Source: Amoebophrya sp. A120
Taxonomy: Eukaryota > Sar > Dinophyceae > Syndiniales > Amoebophryaceae
Length of the DNA stretch: 64,000 nt
Direction of reading: 5' to 3'
Assembly: GCA_905178155.1 (NCBI GenBank)
Contig: CAJINV010000004.1
Coordinates: 7,334,548 to 7,398,547 of the forward strand
In this document: positions 31,728-41,650 of the stretch, one piece after another
Layout: the number at the start of each line of letters is the position of its first letter
Numbering within the stretch: the stretch's first letter is position 1
The notes under the pieces: model-generated
Seen by the model: the letters and a program-made list of their open reading frames with translations, nothing else
Databases searched by the model: none
What the model was told of the DNA's origin: nothing
Position numbers and translations under genes: made by a program

Positions 31728-31760
31728 AAGATCAATTGGAAAACTACGTGGTCACAACTG
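31728..31760 (+). repeat. 33-bp junction module, copy 1
   Basis: Core begins AAGATCAATTGGAAAACTAC and ends GGTCACAACTG. The same 33 bp recurs five more times before 39.6 kb, always where unrelated sequences meet. After it the sequence turns GC-rich. Confidence 0.85.
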
Positions 31761-33138
31761 AATACTGTGTATCAGGTAGTAGAAGCAGATACTTCAATAA
31801 TTTAAGCAGATTGCCCGGCGCCAGAGAAACTGCGGCTGCCTTGGCGAAGGCAGGGGAGAGTCGTGCGTCGCCGATCGATCGCACAAGGCGTCCGGCAGCT
31901 TGTAAGAAAGCCGGGCGCCACTACTGCAGAGTTAACTCCAAGGAAGGTCGATCCCTACACCGCCGGGCGCAAAAAGTTGCCGCATGACCATGAGTTTTGA
32001 TTTTCCAGAAACAACACAACGAAAAAAGGTAGGGCGAAACGTGGCGCGCCTCAAACAAAGACACAATCCGTTGGCTGGCTTTGTCGTGGCGCCGGTGTCC
32101 CATGCATGCCCATACCCTTAGTCCCTCGCGAGTCGCCACCGAGCTCAGGAGCGGAATCCCATGCAGCGGCGCCTGCACGACAGGCGCTACCCTCGGACAA
32201 AAGGCCCGCACCAACGCACGCACCACGCTACATGCGCCTTAAGGAGCGCAACCACACGGCGCCGGTGCGCGCGCACTATGCCCCATAAGGAAGGAACCAG
32301 ACAACCGCGGCGCCCACCTCCTCAGGAATGGCCCGCCGTTGTCGTTGCTCTTGCTCCGCACTGGGAAAACAAGAAATCCTCGCCTCCGCGCGGAGGCGTG
32401 GCCCACGACTTGTTTCCGAGGCCAGTGCTGGATGCAACAACAAAAAAAATTTTCGGCGCGCTGCGCGCGCCGTTCCGAAAATAAGAAATCGACCCCTCCG
32501 CGCGGAGGGGTCGATTTCTGATTTTCGGTTTCTTCTTCCGCCGCTGGCGGCCCAGAAAGAAACAGGCCCCTCCGCGCGGAGGGGGCGGTTTGTTTGATAG
32601 CCGGACCGCTACCTTTTACCCAGAAAACAACGAAAGTCGGCGCTTTTGGTACTTCCGGGTCCAAAAGAAACCGCCCCCTCCGGGCGGAGGGGCCGGTTTC
32701 TTTGTGGGCCGCTAGCGACGCAAGAAGAAGCCGAAATTTCCTGTCCAAGGAGTCACGACATTCTCACTCAACCCTCCACACGGAGGGCCCAACTTCTTGG
32801 CTTTGAGAATTGTTTGCGCGACCTGCGCGCGGAGCATTTGTTTTTGTTCGCTTTTAATGTTTTCGCGAAGTGGCGCCGCGGCTCGTGCAGTGGCTCCGCA
32901 CGGTGGCCAGCAAGCTTTTTTTTATTCCCGGCCACCCTATGAGACGCGCACGCGCAACACCCCTGCGCCGAAACCTTTGGCGCGCGCGAGTAAAAACGTC
33001 GCGGCGGGCTGCTTTGCTTCCGAGCGGCCGCGTGTGCCTCTACAGATGTGCCGTAAAGACTGAAAACGCGACGCCACATCGTAAAACAAGGGCAAGGCAA
33101 CGCAGGCGCACGAGGTGAGGCTGCATAGCGCAAAAATG
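31761..33138. other. GC-rich segment, no supported gene
   Basis: The base composition is far more GC-rich than flanking genes. Overlapping open frames occur in several phases, as expected from GC content. It holds the hairpin cluster at 32380-32740 and is bounded by junction modules on both sides. Origin unknown. Confidence 0.45.
32380..32740. repeat. Cluster of GC-rich hairpins
   Basis: Four hairpins centred near 32393, 32501, 32576 and 32685 share a core CCTCCGCGCGGAGG (the last has GGG). The second is a perfect 36-bp palindrome at 32484-32519. Each starts with AGAAA and ends near TTTCT. An inverted copy of a CTTCTTCCGCCGCTGGCGGC-type segment flanks the last two. Confidence 0.85.
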
Positions 33139-33171
33139 AAGATCAATTGGAAAACTACGTGGTCACAACTG
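33139..33171 (+). repeat. 33-bp junction module, copy 2
   Basis: An exact copy joining the GC-rich segment to the second copy of the 17.3-19.2 kb duplication. Confidence 0.85.
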
Positions 33172-34306
33172 GAGAGTTGTATCGGTAAACCAGACGATGA
33201 CCATGTTGACTTGGAAAACATCTTCCGTAGTGCCGCATGCCGAAGCTGCCTAGCCCCACTTGCTTCATGAACATCATGACGTCAGAGCTGTACATGATCA
33301 TGATAAACAACAAGCCCGTGAAAATCTCGGACATATCAACCAAATACGCGACGAAGCCGCGCTTATTTGTTCAATTGTCAAAAGTAGGAACATTCTGAGT
33401 TATTAACCAAAACTTGTGCTACTTCATCCTCCTCCTGGCATGATGGTCGTCAGTCTTGCTCGGGTAGAAACAAGACGAAACAAAGCGAAACAGAAACTAC
33501 TGTTTTTTTTCAGTCTTGCGTTTCATTGTGTAAAATTCCTGCTTGTTATTTGTGTTTCTTTATGTCAACTCCGCACTCAGCAGGTTCGGTTCCGACGCCG
33601 AGCCAGCATTCCGGCGTTTTTGACTACTGACCAGCTGCCGCGCAAAACCGTTCAGCACTCGCGACCCGCGCATTTGCTCCTCAGTGCCAGGCTTCGACAT
33701 CAAGGCGTCCATCAGCATCTTGCGGCGGTACCTGAAGAAAAATGTGATGCTGATAATCATACATTCTGCATTTCAATTTTCGTATCGTGTGGAGCACTAT
33801 GCAAATGCATGACAAAAAAAAGAAGAATCAATACGAGCTAACGCGAAGAGGAAATCCAAGTTCTTCGTCGCCAAGCACGCCGGACATCATGTTCTTCAGG
33901 ATCCACAAAACCCTTTTCCGGTGCTCTTCTCCCTTTTTTGATTGTGACGTGCAGGAAAGCATCTGCAGAAAATCTGCGAACGACGTTATCCCCCCTTTCG
34001 GCAGAATACGAAGCAGCTGCTGCCGACTCTCGCATAGCCCGAAAGCTGTGAGAAAAGAAGAAACCACATTTCAATAAATTAGAATCCAAGTAGGCTAGGA
34101 ACGCTTTGTCTTTGTGTTGATATGGAAATACCACTAAATCCAAAACTGTTTTCATCGTGATCCCCTAGAGCTAGATGAAGACAGCGATGGATAACAATAA
34201 ATCCAATTTCAATTTTTATGTCAAAGCGTATAATCTTTACCGACGAAGAAGTCTTCTATGCTGGCAACCGGGTTGTTTGCGAGCGTGTCGTAGTACCGCT
34301 TGAGTT

Positions 34307-34451
34307 ATGCATTGCAAAAGTATCGTACTCGTATAAATGCATTACAAATTTTCTCAGCATGAGAAATGAAATTTGTAATGCGGATTTACCTTAAAAAAAA
34401 GATTTGTAATGCATGACTGCAGTGCGAGTACGAGACTTTTGCAGCGCATAT
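34307..34451. mobile_element. Introner, family A (shared with copy 1)
   Basis: The ends are TATGCATTGCAAAAGTATCG and CTTTTGCAGCGCATA, with GAGTT duplication. It is orthologous to 18433-18609. Confidence 0.85.
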
Positions 34452-34518
34452 GAGTTTGTGCCGCTCGCTGGTGGAAAAATCCGTGTACTCCGGCTTCCCA
34501 CGGTATTTCAGCCACCGG

Positions 34519-34780
34519 CATCAAGTGCAAATATGTCTGGGTCTGGAAGGGTCCAACTTGTGATGCTGTCTTTGGATTCTAAAAGCGTCTGTATTGCATG
34601 ACCAGCAAGAGGAGTCCAGTTTGTGCTACGCGGGGAGGGCATTTGTCATGCGTAATAGGCATCAGGAAGCCTTCTAAAAATCAGTGATCATAGGTCATGC
34701 ATTACAGGCGTCATGGATCATGCAAAACATGCATGACAAACCTTACATCCTTCCAGACCGAGACATATTTGCAATGCATA
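34519..34780. mobile_element. Introner, family B (shared with copy 1)
   Basis: Near-identical to 18827-19088, with the same ACCGG duplication. Confidence 0.85.
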
Positions 34781-34860
34781 ACCGGTCACGCTGGTCTTTC
34801 ACCAGCAGCGAATGTGGGTCGTCGATCAGGGCCTTCCCGGCGTTGCGCAGCGCACTGCTG

Positions 34861-35040
34861 CGCCGCTCTCATCCAACTCCTTTTCATCGCTACTCATTCA
34901 GAGAGTGATGAAAAGAGAGATGGTAGCAAAAATGAATTCATCCAACTGCACCGCAGCGCAACACAGATTTCCGCACTACCCAGAATTAGCATGACAAGTT
35001 CCAGCGTTCCGGAGGACCCAGACATATTTGCAATGCATAT
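34861..35040. mobile_element. Truncated family B introner at a chimeric junction
   Basis: Only one end is present (GACCCAGACATATTTGC to CATA at 35040). The other half is replaced by the end of the duplicated gene at 34860. So the break fell inside an introner. Confidence 0.6.
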
Positions 35041-35540
35041 CCCCACCTGGTAATATTCATCAAAATACGCGGAGTGTAGAATCCCATACGGGTCTGGCGT
35101 ATAGCTTTCCCAATCCGGGCAGACCCCGCGTCTCTCGCAACACTGCTTTTCATTCAGCACGTTGTCGCAATTCCGAGAAAAACACAAATTGTCGCCGAAT
35201 TTGTAGCCCTCGGGGTTTTCGAACTGATGAATCAAGGTCTCGTGTCCCGGGTGTGGGTCTGGCACTTCGATTTCCGTTTTTTCATGCCCGATGAACCCGG
35301 AGGGGATTTTTTGCAAAGCTCGTCCTCACGAGCTCGTGAGAAATTACCTCACGTACCGTTTCCGTTTTTCTCATGCTCGTGCGGTTCGGGGGCTGAATCG
35401 TAGTGCGGGTAGGTTTTCCAACTCGGATTCCGCTCCGACGCATACAAAGGTTCGCCATAACCCTTCGAGCTGCAGGAATCTTTGTGCGTGTCCAAATGTT
35501 CGAAGCAGTTGTCCACACACCCACTGTTCACGATCGTCGG
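35041..35540 (-). pseudogene. Cys-rich gene fragment
   Basis: Minus-strand frames encode NSGCVDNCFEHLDTHKDSCS, YGEPLYASERNPSWKTYP, HEKTEIEVPDPHPGHETL, CFSRNCDNVLNEKQCCERRG and CPDWESYTPDPYGILHSAYF. The composition (many Cys, Asp, Tyr) suggests an extracellular domain. A probable GT-AG intron (about 35300-35365) containing the palindrome CTCACGAGCTCGTGAG joins the halves. It is bounded by a truncated introner on one side and a junction module on the other, so it is an internal piece of a gene. Family not recognised. Confidence 0.45.
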
Positions 35541-35546
35541 GGGAAG

Positions 35547-35579
35547 AAGATCAATTGGAAAACTACGTGGTCACAACTG
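35547..35579 (+). repeat. 33-bp junction module, copy 3
   Basis: Preceded by GGGGGAAG and followed by AATAATGATAGG and the MANKRVG-encoding sequence (35600-35705), as in copy 6. Confidence 0.85.
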
Positions 35580-35599
35580 AATAATGATAGGCAAAAATG

Positions 35600-35705
35600 G
35601 CGAACAAGAGGGTGGGAATCCAGACCGAATTGCAAATCCGAAAAACAGGAAAATGCAGCAGGTGCCACACTCATGTCGATGATCCAGATCCATATAATTT
35701 ATTGA
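35600..35705 (+). repeat. MANKRVG-encoding repeat
   Basis: About 105 bp with a frame beginning MANKRVGIQTELQIRKTGKC. Three copies: 25221-25329, here, and 39536-39640. In two of them it is fused to karyopherin sequence at GGATCCGG. It may be a 5' exon of an unknown gene or of a mobile element. Confidence 0.55.
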
Positions 35706-35707
35706 GA

Positions 35708-36443
35708 AGGGATCCGGGTCAGAGAGTGGAGGAGGGTTTGCGTTAGAAAGTCGGTTAGGAGGCACGAATTTTCTGTCTGTGCGTTGCTGGTGTCACCGAC
35801 GCCGCCAGGTGGTGTAGTTGGACTTGCATTGTTGAACAGGCTCGCGCTACTGCTCGAACTTAAACCTGAAATCATCTTCGCACCACCTGCTACCGCACTA
35901 CTACCAGTACCAGTACTAGCACTCGTCCGGGCCTTCCCGAGCAAATCGAAAAGGCACTGGTAAAAATGTCTGCTGGCGTTCACCAAGTAGAATTCCAATT
36001 TCGACGCGTCAAAATCCTCCAATTCTTTTCTCAAATCCTCGTCGGAAATCGTGAAATCCTCCACGTTAGTCAGGCTGCAGGCCTCGTATAACAGTGCACA
36101 CCCCCCCCTCCCCCTCATTTGTCATGCAAAATACTCAATCCACCCTTTGCTTCTTGGCACTGTTTGCATGACAAGTTCTGGTAGCCCAAGTAGCACTACA
36201 ATCCAGCGCAAATCTGTCATGCAAAACTGGCATTCTTGCTGATGCTTGTATTGCCGTTAATGCTATACAAATGAGGGGGAGGGGGAGTTGTGCACTGTTA
36301 TACCTCGGTGAGGAAATTCAAGAACCAAGTCGTCGAGGCACGACCACTCGCAGAATTGAAATTATGTTGAGGAGCTGCAGCGGAAGTAGACACTATTGTT
36401 GTTGAGCCGTCTCCTTTTTGTAGTAGTGCTACCGGTCGGCGTG
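35708..36443 (-). pseudogene. Karyopherin fragment, copy gamma
   Basis: An exon (YEACSLTNVEDFTISDEDLR), a family G introner and part of the next exon are duplicated from the karyopherin-like gene. Substitutions match copy alpha (ISDED) rather than beta. It is fused on the left to the MANKRVG repeat and ends on the right at CCGGTCGGCGT, exactly where alpha meets the N. It cannot encode a full protein. Confidence 0.75.
36087..36302. mobile_element. Introner, family G (copy gamma)
   Basis: Same ends and CCTCG duplication as the other two copies. It moved with its exons, not by fresh insertion. Confidence 0.85.
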
Positions 36444-36723
36444 CTATGTAAGGTTAAGTCCCTAGAGCACCAGGGGAGCTAAAAAACAAGTTCTTCACCG
36501 CCGGGCGCTACGCTAGTACGATTGTTTTCCTTTTTTTTACTAGAGCTATCGCCAAACCCCTTCACGTTCACGCCTCTGTCTCAGATTCTTTTACGTATTT
36601 CCTTTCACTTTCTCGCACAAAATGTCACTTTTTTTTTGTTTTCCGCCACGAACCCTTGCTGCTCACAGCTTCCTCAACCTCAAGCGCGTTTTCTTCTTGG
36701 AAAACGCAGCACACCGCGTGCCA

Positions 36724-37062
36724 CTACCGAATCAGCTGTACCTCCTGGTCCACCTCCATCGGTGCCGGGCCGTTGGCATCTTGCGGCGGCTGCCCCTGCA
36801 GCTGGCTTTTTCGCCATTCGTCCACCAAAGGTTTCAAAGCATCCTGGATTTTTTGCTGCATTTCCAGCCGGGTTACGCGCTCCGTCACCTGGCGGAGGTT
36901 GAAGGGGCTTTTTTCGAAACTGCGCACCGGGAAGGGGTTCTCGCTGTGGCCGTCCCGGTCCGCAAGCTCCACGCATAGAGCCCCAGCGTGGTACACAGGC
37001 TCAATGGACGCAATGGAGAGGGGCGAACTCGGGGCTGTAAGAGCTCCGGCGAGTGCTTTCAT
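36724..37062 (-). pseudogene. Unknown gene fragment
   Basis: A 112-codon frame starts at an ATG at 37062 (MKALAGALTAPSSPLSIASI), continues SPFNLRQVTERVTRLEMQQK, and ends near GPAPMEVDQEVQLIR just before a possible GTAGTG donor. Its composition is protein-like. It lies between rearranged repeats, so it may be a displaced first exon. Family not recognised. Confidence 0.35.
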
Positions 37063-37080
37063 GAGCTAGACCTGATGGGG

Positions 37081-37385
37081 TTTGGCGTACCGGAACTTTA
37101 GGAGTGCAGCCGGTTTTTTCATGAACTATAGCTCGACCACGCATGCTATTACTAGTAGAGGCGGCTAACGATAGTGCTTGTACCCCACCCTCTATACAAA
37201 TTGCCCGGGCCTTACAGCATGCTTACTGGGTGGGACTGGGATATTTGGCCATGCCCGGGCTTACTGGGTGGGACTGCCCGGGCCTTACAGTATCGCTGAT
37301 CGCTGATCGGGGGCTTGGCGTACCGGAGCTTTAAGAGTGCAGCCGGTGTTTTCATGAACTAGAGCTCGACCACGCTTACTGTACT
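37081..37385. repeat. Direct repeat pair with internal repeats
   Basis: About 75 bp starting TTGGCGTACCGGA and including CATGAACTA(T/G)AGCTCGACCACGC occurs at 37081-37160 and 37314-37385. Between them CCCGGGCCTTACAG and TTACTGGGTGGGACTG are each repeated. This looks like a small composite element or decayed satellite. Confidence 0.75.
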
Positions 37386-37399
37386 AGTAGAGGGGGAAG

Positions 37400-37432
37400 A
37401 AGATCAATTGGAAAACTACGTGGTCACAACTG
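37400..37432 (+). repeat. 33-bp junction module, copy 4
   Basis: Exact copy, followed by AATAATGATAGG. It immediately precedes the palindrome-bounded GC-rich element. Confidence 0.85.
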
Positions 37433-37498
37433 AATAATGATAGGAGCGAGGTAACAAACCCAAACGAGAACTTCGCGGTTGAGTTCTCATCCGGCCGG

Positions 37499-38507
37499 CC
37501 GGCCGGATGAGAACTCAACCACATCTGTGGCGGATTGAAATCGGCCGGCCGGTCGTCCGGGTCCCCTTCTTCCCTCCTGGTCGACGGCCTCACTCTTCTT
37601 CTTGATTGTCACCCCCCAGCTGCGCAGTTTCACTTCTACGCAAAAAGCCCGAGCTTTGTCATGCAAAAGCTGCGGCAAGTGCCTAAAGCCAAGAAGCAGA
37701 AGCTGCGTTGTTTGCTACTTCTACTGCGAGTCGCCGGAAAAGACGATAAGCCTGGGGGCCCAGAGGATGGGGGCACAGCCCAACGCGGGCGCGCAGCGCT
37801 GGCTGAGTGACCATGCCGGCTGCGGCCGGGCGCCGACGAACCCCACCAGGAAGCAAAGCAACAGCGTACAACTTGCGCGCGCGGGCCATCCTGCTGCGCC
37901 GCCTTCGCGTGTGGGAAACGATAAAGATTGCTAGGGCGCCAGTAGCCCGGCGGAGGCACACATAAGCGCGGCCCAGGCCATTTGCATTGTCCCTGCTATC
38001 GGGTGGGGGCAGCTTTGGAGCCCGACGCGCCGCAGGATTCGGGCGCCGGCAGAAACAAAGGGCAGCGCGCGCGGCGCGTCGGAGATTGGTTGCCCGGCGC
38101 GCCGAGCGAGGCCCCGCCTCCCATCACGCAAGTCGGTGGACGCGCGAAGCGCGTCCGACCCGGATCCGGCGCATCTGCCAACTGTTGCGCCGAAGCAAGC
38201 ATGAGCCAGCGGAGAGGCGCGCGGACGCGCTTTCTGGGCCGCGGCCCGCGCGGGCGCGCACAATGCGCCACCTTTAAAATTTTCCAACTTCTGCCCCGCT
38301 GCATAGCGTAGCTTCTCTGTATTCACAGCAGGCGCGCGTAGCGTTTTTGTGTTGCACACGGCCCCCGGCGAAAGTGGAGTGAGGGAAGCGTCGGTCTCCA
38401 GCAGGCCGCCCCCCCCCCTTTCGCCCGAGCGAATGGCGGGCCAATTGACCAGGACGACCAGCCGGTCGATTTCCGCCGCTGATGTGGTTGAGTTCTCATC
38501 CGGCCGG
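37499..38507. mobile_element. GC-rich element with about 60-bp terminal inverted repeats
   Basis: The left end (CCGGCCGGATGAGAACTCAA, then CCACATCTGTGGCGGATTG, then GGCCGGTCGTCC) matches the complement of the right end (38446-38507) with few mismatches. The interior is about 0.9 kb, very GC-rich, with stem-loops such as GGACGCGCGAAGCGCGTCC. Overlapping frames reflect composition; no transposase is recognised. It may be a non-autonomous DNA transposon. Its left end overlaps a perfect 44-bp palindrome at 37477-37520. Confidence 0.6.
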
Positions 38508-38513
38508 CTCAAG

Positions 38514-38546
38514 AAGATCAATTGGAAAACTACGTGGTCACAACTG
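38514..38546 (+). repeat. 33-bp junction module, copy 5
   Basis: Directly abuts the right end of the GC-rich TIR element. Beyond it lies AT-rich sequence. Confidence 0.85.
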
Positions 38547-38874
38547 ATAGGTCAGATCAGATCAGAATATTACCGTTCGGTATGCTCGCACTCGTTGGTG
38601 CGGCGGTACAACAGTTTTTTGGAGAGAAACTCAACAGACACCCAGTGAGAGATAGATAGATAGATAGAGCTGGACGGACTAGTGGACAGAGAAACGACGA
38701 AAGAGAGCTATAGTGGGCCACTACCTGTACTCAAAAATAAAAAAACGTTGATAAAAAGTAAAGGAAAAAGGACATCTTACGACCTTAATTGAGAACTAGC
38801 CTTTTTGTTACAGTTATACTCGTGAGCGAAAAATACAATTTTAGATGGGGACCAGGCGGCGAGCTGTGCGAGAT
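38547..38874. repeat. AT-rich spacer with GATA microsatellite
   Basis: Contains (GATA)n at about 38649-38667 and GATCA repeats near 38550. No gene was seen. Confidence 0.5.
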
Positions 38875-39470
38875 CTACTTTTTGAACCTTTTGTAGTGAG
38901 GAGAACTAACTTTTTCACGTATTTTTCGGACCATAGCATGCGGACAAGGCGAGACGTTTCTACTGGAACAAGGTGTAGACGAGCGCTTTAGCGGGGAGAT
39001 AATAATACTTCTACTTACCACTAAAAAAGCGCACGCTTTTCCATACACAAACTTCTCACCTCCTGCAGCAACACGACCCTCACTTCCGCTCGCTCGTATG
39101 TCTGCGTATTGGTAGAAAAGCACAGGCGGAACTCGCATCAGGCATCGTGATTTACTACGCAATCCCGCTCCCTGCGGTAGCGCCAGTTGGATATTCCGCC
39201 GCATGATGCGGATGACCAACTCGTAGCAACAGGCGAAATCGCTCGGACTGCGACGATCGCCCTCAGCAAAGCCGGAGCTCAGGTAGTAGACTTCACTCAG
39301 TCCCCGCGACGTGCGGCAGCGGTAGCGTGTCAACAGGTGGAGACGGCGCGCCGCCATCCCGTACGCTGTACCTTCCAAACCCCAGACCTGGAGCAACTTT
39401 TTGAAAACTGCCTGCGGAAAAGACGGATACGCCTTCTGCACAACCCCCTCCAGAATAGGAGGAGGCCTCC
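38875..39470 (-). pseudogene. Unknown gene fragment with a splice donor
   Basis: A minus-strand frame gives AYPSFPQAVFKKLLQVWGLE, LSEVYYLSSGFAEGDRRSPS, DFACCYELVIRIMRRNIQL and VPPVLFYQYADIRASGSEG. A GTAAGT donor follows at about 39018. The exon is cut at about 39480 by a junction module, so the 5' part is missing. Protein-like composition; family not recognised. Confidence 0.4.
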
Positions 39471-39485
39471 AGAAATAGGGGGAAG

Positions 39486-39518
39486 AAGATCAATTGGAAA
39501 ACTACGGGTTCACAACTG
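39486..39518 (+). repeat. 33-bp junction module, copy 6 (variant)
   Basis: Reads ACGGGTTCAC where the others have ACGTGGTCAC. Followed by the third MANKRVG copy (39536-39640), which continues here into different sequence. Confidence 0.8.
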
Positions 39519-39640
39519 AATAATGATAGGTAAAAATGGCGAACAAGAGGGTGGGAATCCAGACCGAATTGCAAATCCGAAAAACAGGAAAATGCAGCAG
39601 GTGCCACACTCATGTCGATGATCCAGATCCATATTTATTG

Positions 39641-41650
39641 AGAAGGGTTGACGATACGCCTCCTTCTACCCCTTCCTCGTTCTATCTGAAGAACCTCCCG
39701 CAATCCCATGCTCGTCACACTCTAGCTTTTATAGGAGGGGAGCTTTTTTCTTGTCCTTGGAGGTGTACAACTTCTTACATATACATGATCATCTTTATGA
39801 AATAAAGCTTGAGCTCCGATTCTGGATTGCCTTTCATGATCGATCGCTGCTTCCTCAAACCTACTTGCAAGCGGCCCCGTCTCAGAAGCGACGTGACACA
39901 CTCCTAGAGAAAAAGAACAAGATGCTGAGCAGCCTTCAAGAACTGCAGGCTGTGTCAGTCCTCTCGGAACGGTGGTAGTCGTGCAAACAATTCGGATTGT
40001 TGAGACAAGGTGCGGGCTTGATTTTTTAGTGCCACCTTCCGTGTATGGTAATAACTGCGGAGTTTTTCCTGGAGTTGTCCCTCCACAGCTGCAGATGAGA
40101 GAGCCAGCAGAAGCACGAGCAGCACCAGGTTGTTAATGTGATGCGTGCCACACGCATGTGGAGTCAAAGTAATCTGGTGTCGTTTATTTGTTTCGAACTG
40201 AACAAGCGAAGTATTTAGCAAAATAAATCGCGATCGAGGCGAAACTCGCTCGCATTATTGATGATTACATGCGGAAGTATCGAATTTGTGTAGTACACGT
40301 CGGCAGCACATCATATTGCAGTTTCGGTGCCGGCTAGATGAGGTGAGAAAGCGTCGAAAATCTGGGACGTTGTATTTACATTTACTTTTTCTAAGTCTAA
40401 CTCTAGCTAGTACGTAAAAAACATTTCTCATCTAGGATGATTGATGCTTGGTTGAAGTACCAAAGCAGGAACGCAAGGGGCTCCTGTGTTCGCTGCATAA
40501 GGTACTGTACGATTTATTAGCCGGAATTAGATGATCAAAGAGTTACGACCGAAATTGAAGCCTTCGAAAAAATCCGTGGAAAAACTTTTCGGAAAACCCC
40601 AAAAAGCGGTCGTCTCTGTGGTTGTAAGGTCGTTTTTGAGTGCTAGAACTAACAGTAGATCTTTCGAAATGAATATGAACCACTCTTCTACATTTTAAAT
40701 TCCGCATGCGGTGAGACAAAAGAAAGGCGAAAGTAGCACAAGTAGTCGTGCAGTGCTGATGTAGGTGTAGCATATTAGTCGCTTGGTATTTTTTATCTGG
40801 GAGGACGATGAGCAGGTAGTACCTACAGTTGTGAACCCAATATCGCTTTAAGTAAATACTTACATTCTTGTCGTACAGCTGCAAAAATCTTAATTTACAA
40901 CATGTTGGTCGTTCGTTTGGTAGTTGGTATAGCTTTAGCTTGTTCTTTACTTTCATCTGTTGATGCTCCTGTATACATTGCCATTGATATTTGTACTCCT
41001 ACTCATTATAATTGATTCTGCCGTTCCAAAAAATCTGTTCTTTTTTTTGCAGCGATTCGATAAAAGCTTTTGTAGGCCGTTTCTGCTACAAGTGCTTACT
41101 TCCTCGAAGTAAGAACATGAGCCGGGTCGTGCGCGCCGTGCGTCGGCGTCTCCACTTGATCGATGTGCGTTCGCTTTTTTCGACTTCGCATAAATCTAAA
41201 GGAGATACTGATACAATGTGTACAGATTTTTCCATGTTGGGTCAGCATCTTCATGGAAGTCGCATGATCAGTGGAACAGAATCGTCGCTAGGTTTATTCC
41301 GGTTCGGGGACTACATGCAGAACAAAGACTAGAACTACACGCGTCCCGCGCCGATTGTCGTCTTAATTCGTAACACTCAACAGTAAAAGCAAAAGTAGAA
41401 AAGGAAAAGCAAAAAGAATCTCCTGAAAAATTAAGCCGTATTAAACCATCCTTCCATCTGCCACTCTTCGTCTTCCCATCCTATCATCTATTAATACAAC
41501 ACACGCACTTTGACAACTTTCGTTCTCCCAAGAACGCTATTTACGAGTACAACTATGCAGCCATGGTTGCGGTTTCCATTTCCTGTTGTCCGTCGAGGAC
41601 CAGCACACCACGACGGTGGAGTAGATGACCGGTGAGGCAACAGAAGTCGC
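39641..41650. other. Gene-poor 2 kb; weak open frames only
   Basis: A minus-strand frame (about 40221-39955) has a signal-like hydrophobic run (NLVLLVLLLALSSAAV) but no ATG. A plus-strand frame from the ATG at 41117 to 41332 encodes 71 residues with an N-terminus resembling a mitochondrial presequence (SRVVRAVRRRLHLIDVRSLF). Neither is supported by neighbours. No introner was seen. Confidence 0.3.
41117..41332 (+). CDS. Doubtful small ORF with presequence-like start
   Basis: 71 codons from ATG. The first 30 residues are Arg-rich, lack acidic residues except one Asp, and end RSLFSTSHKSKG, as in mitochondrial targeting peptides. The rest has no domain. It is the only plus-strand candidate in a minus-strand array, which counts against it. 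Confidence 0.2.
   Translation: MSRVVRAVRRRLHLIDVRSLFSTSHKSKGDTDTMCTDFSMLGQHLHGSRMISGTESSLGLFRFGDYMQNKD

Larger units (their letters stand above)
33173..34860. repeat. Segmental duplication, copy 2 (partner at 17310-19155)
   Basis: It starts at TGTATCGGTAAACCAGACG and ends exactly at GCGCACTGCTG, where the match to copy 1 stops. It lacks the younger family A introner of copy 1. A minus-strand hydrophobic open frame at 33155-33343 (AYLVDMSEIFTGLLFIMIMY minus its first two residues in the listed frame) is open here but broken by small indels in copy 1. Confidence 0.8.
33560..34861 (-). pseudogene. 5'-truncated copy of the 17714-19191 gene
   Basis: Exons encoding WLKYRGKPEYTDFSTSE, VASIEDFFVG, GITSFADFLQML and the tail SASEPNLLSAELT match copy 1 almost residue for residue. 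The copy breaks off at 34861, inside the first exon, and lacks the start codon. Foreign sequence follows. Reading frames of the remaining exons are intact, so it is recent. It could be expressed only from a new upstream start. Confidence 0.65.

Noticed and set aside
37931-38521. 196-codon minus-strand frame in GC-rich DNA
   Set aside because: Several overlapping frames are open in this GC-rich element, as expected from composition, and the frame runs through the inverted repeat.
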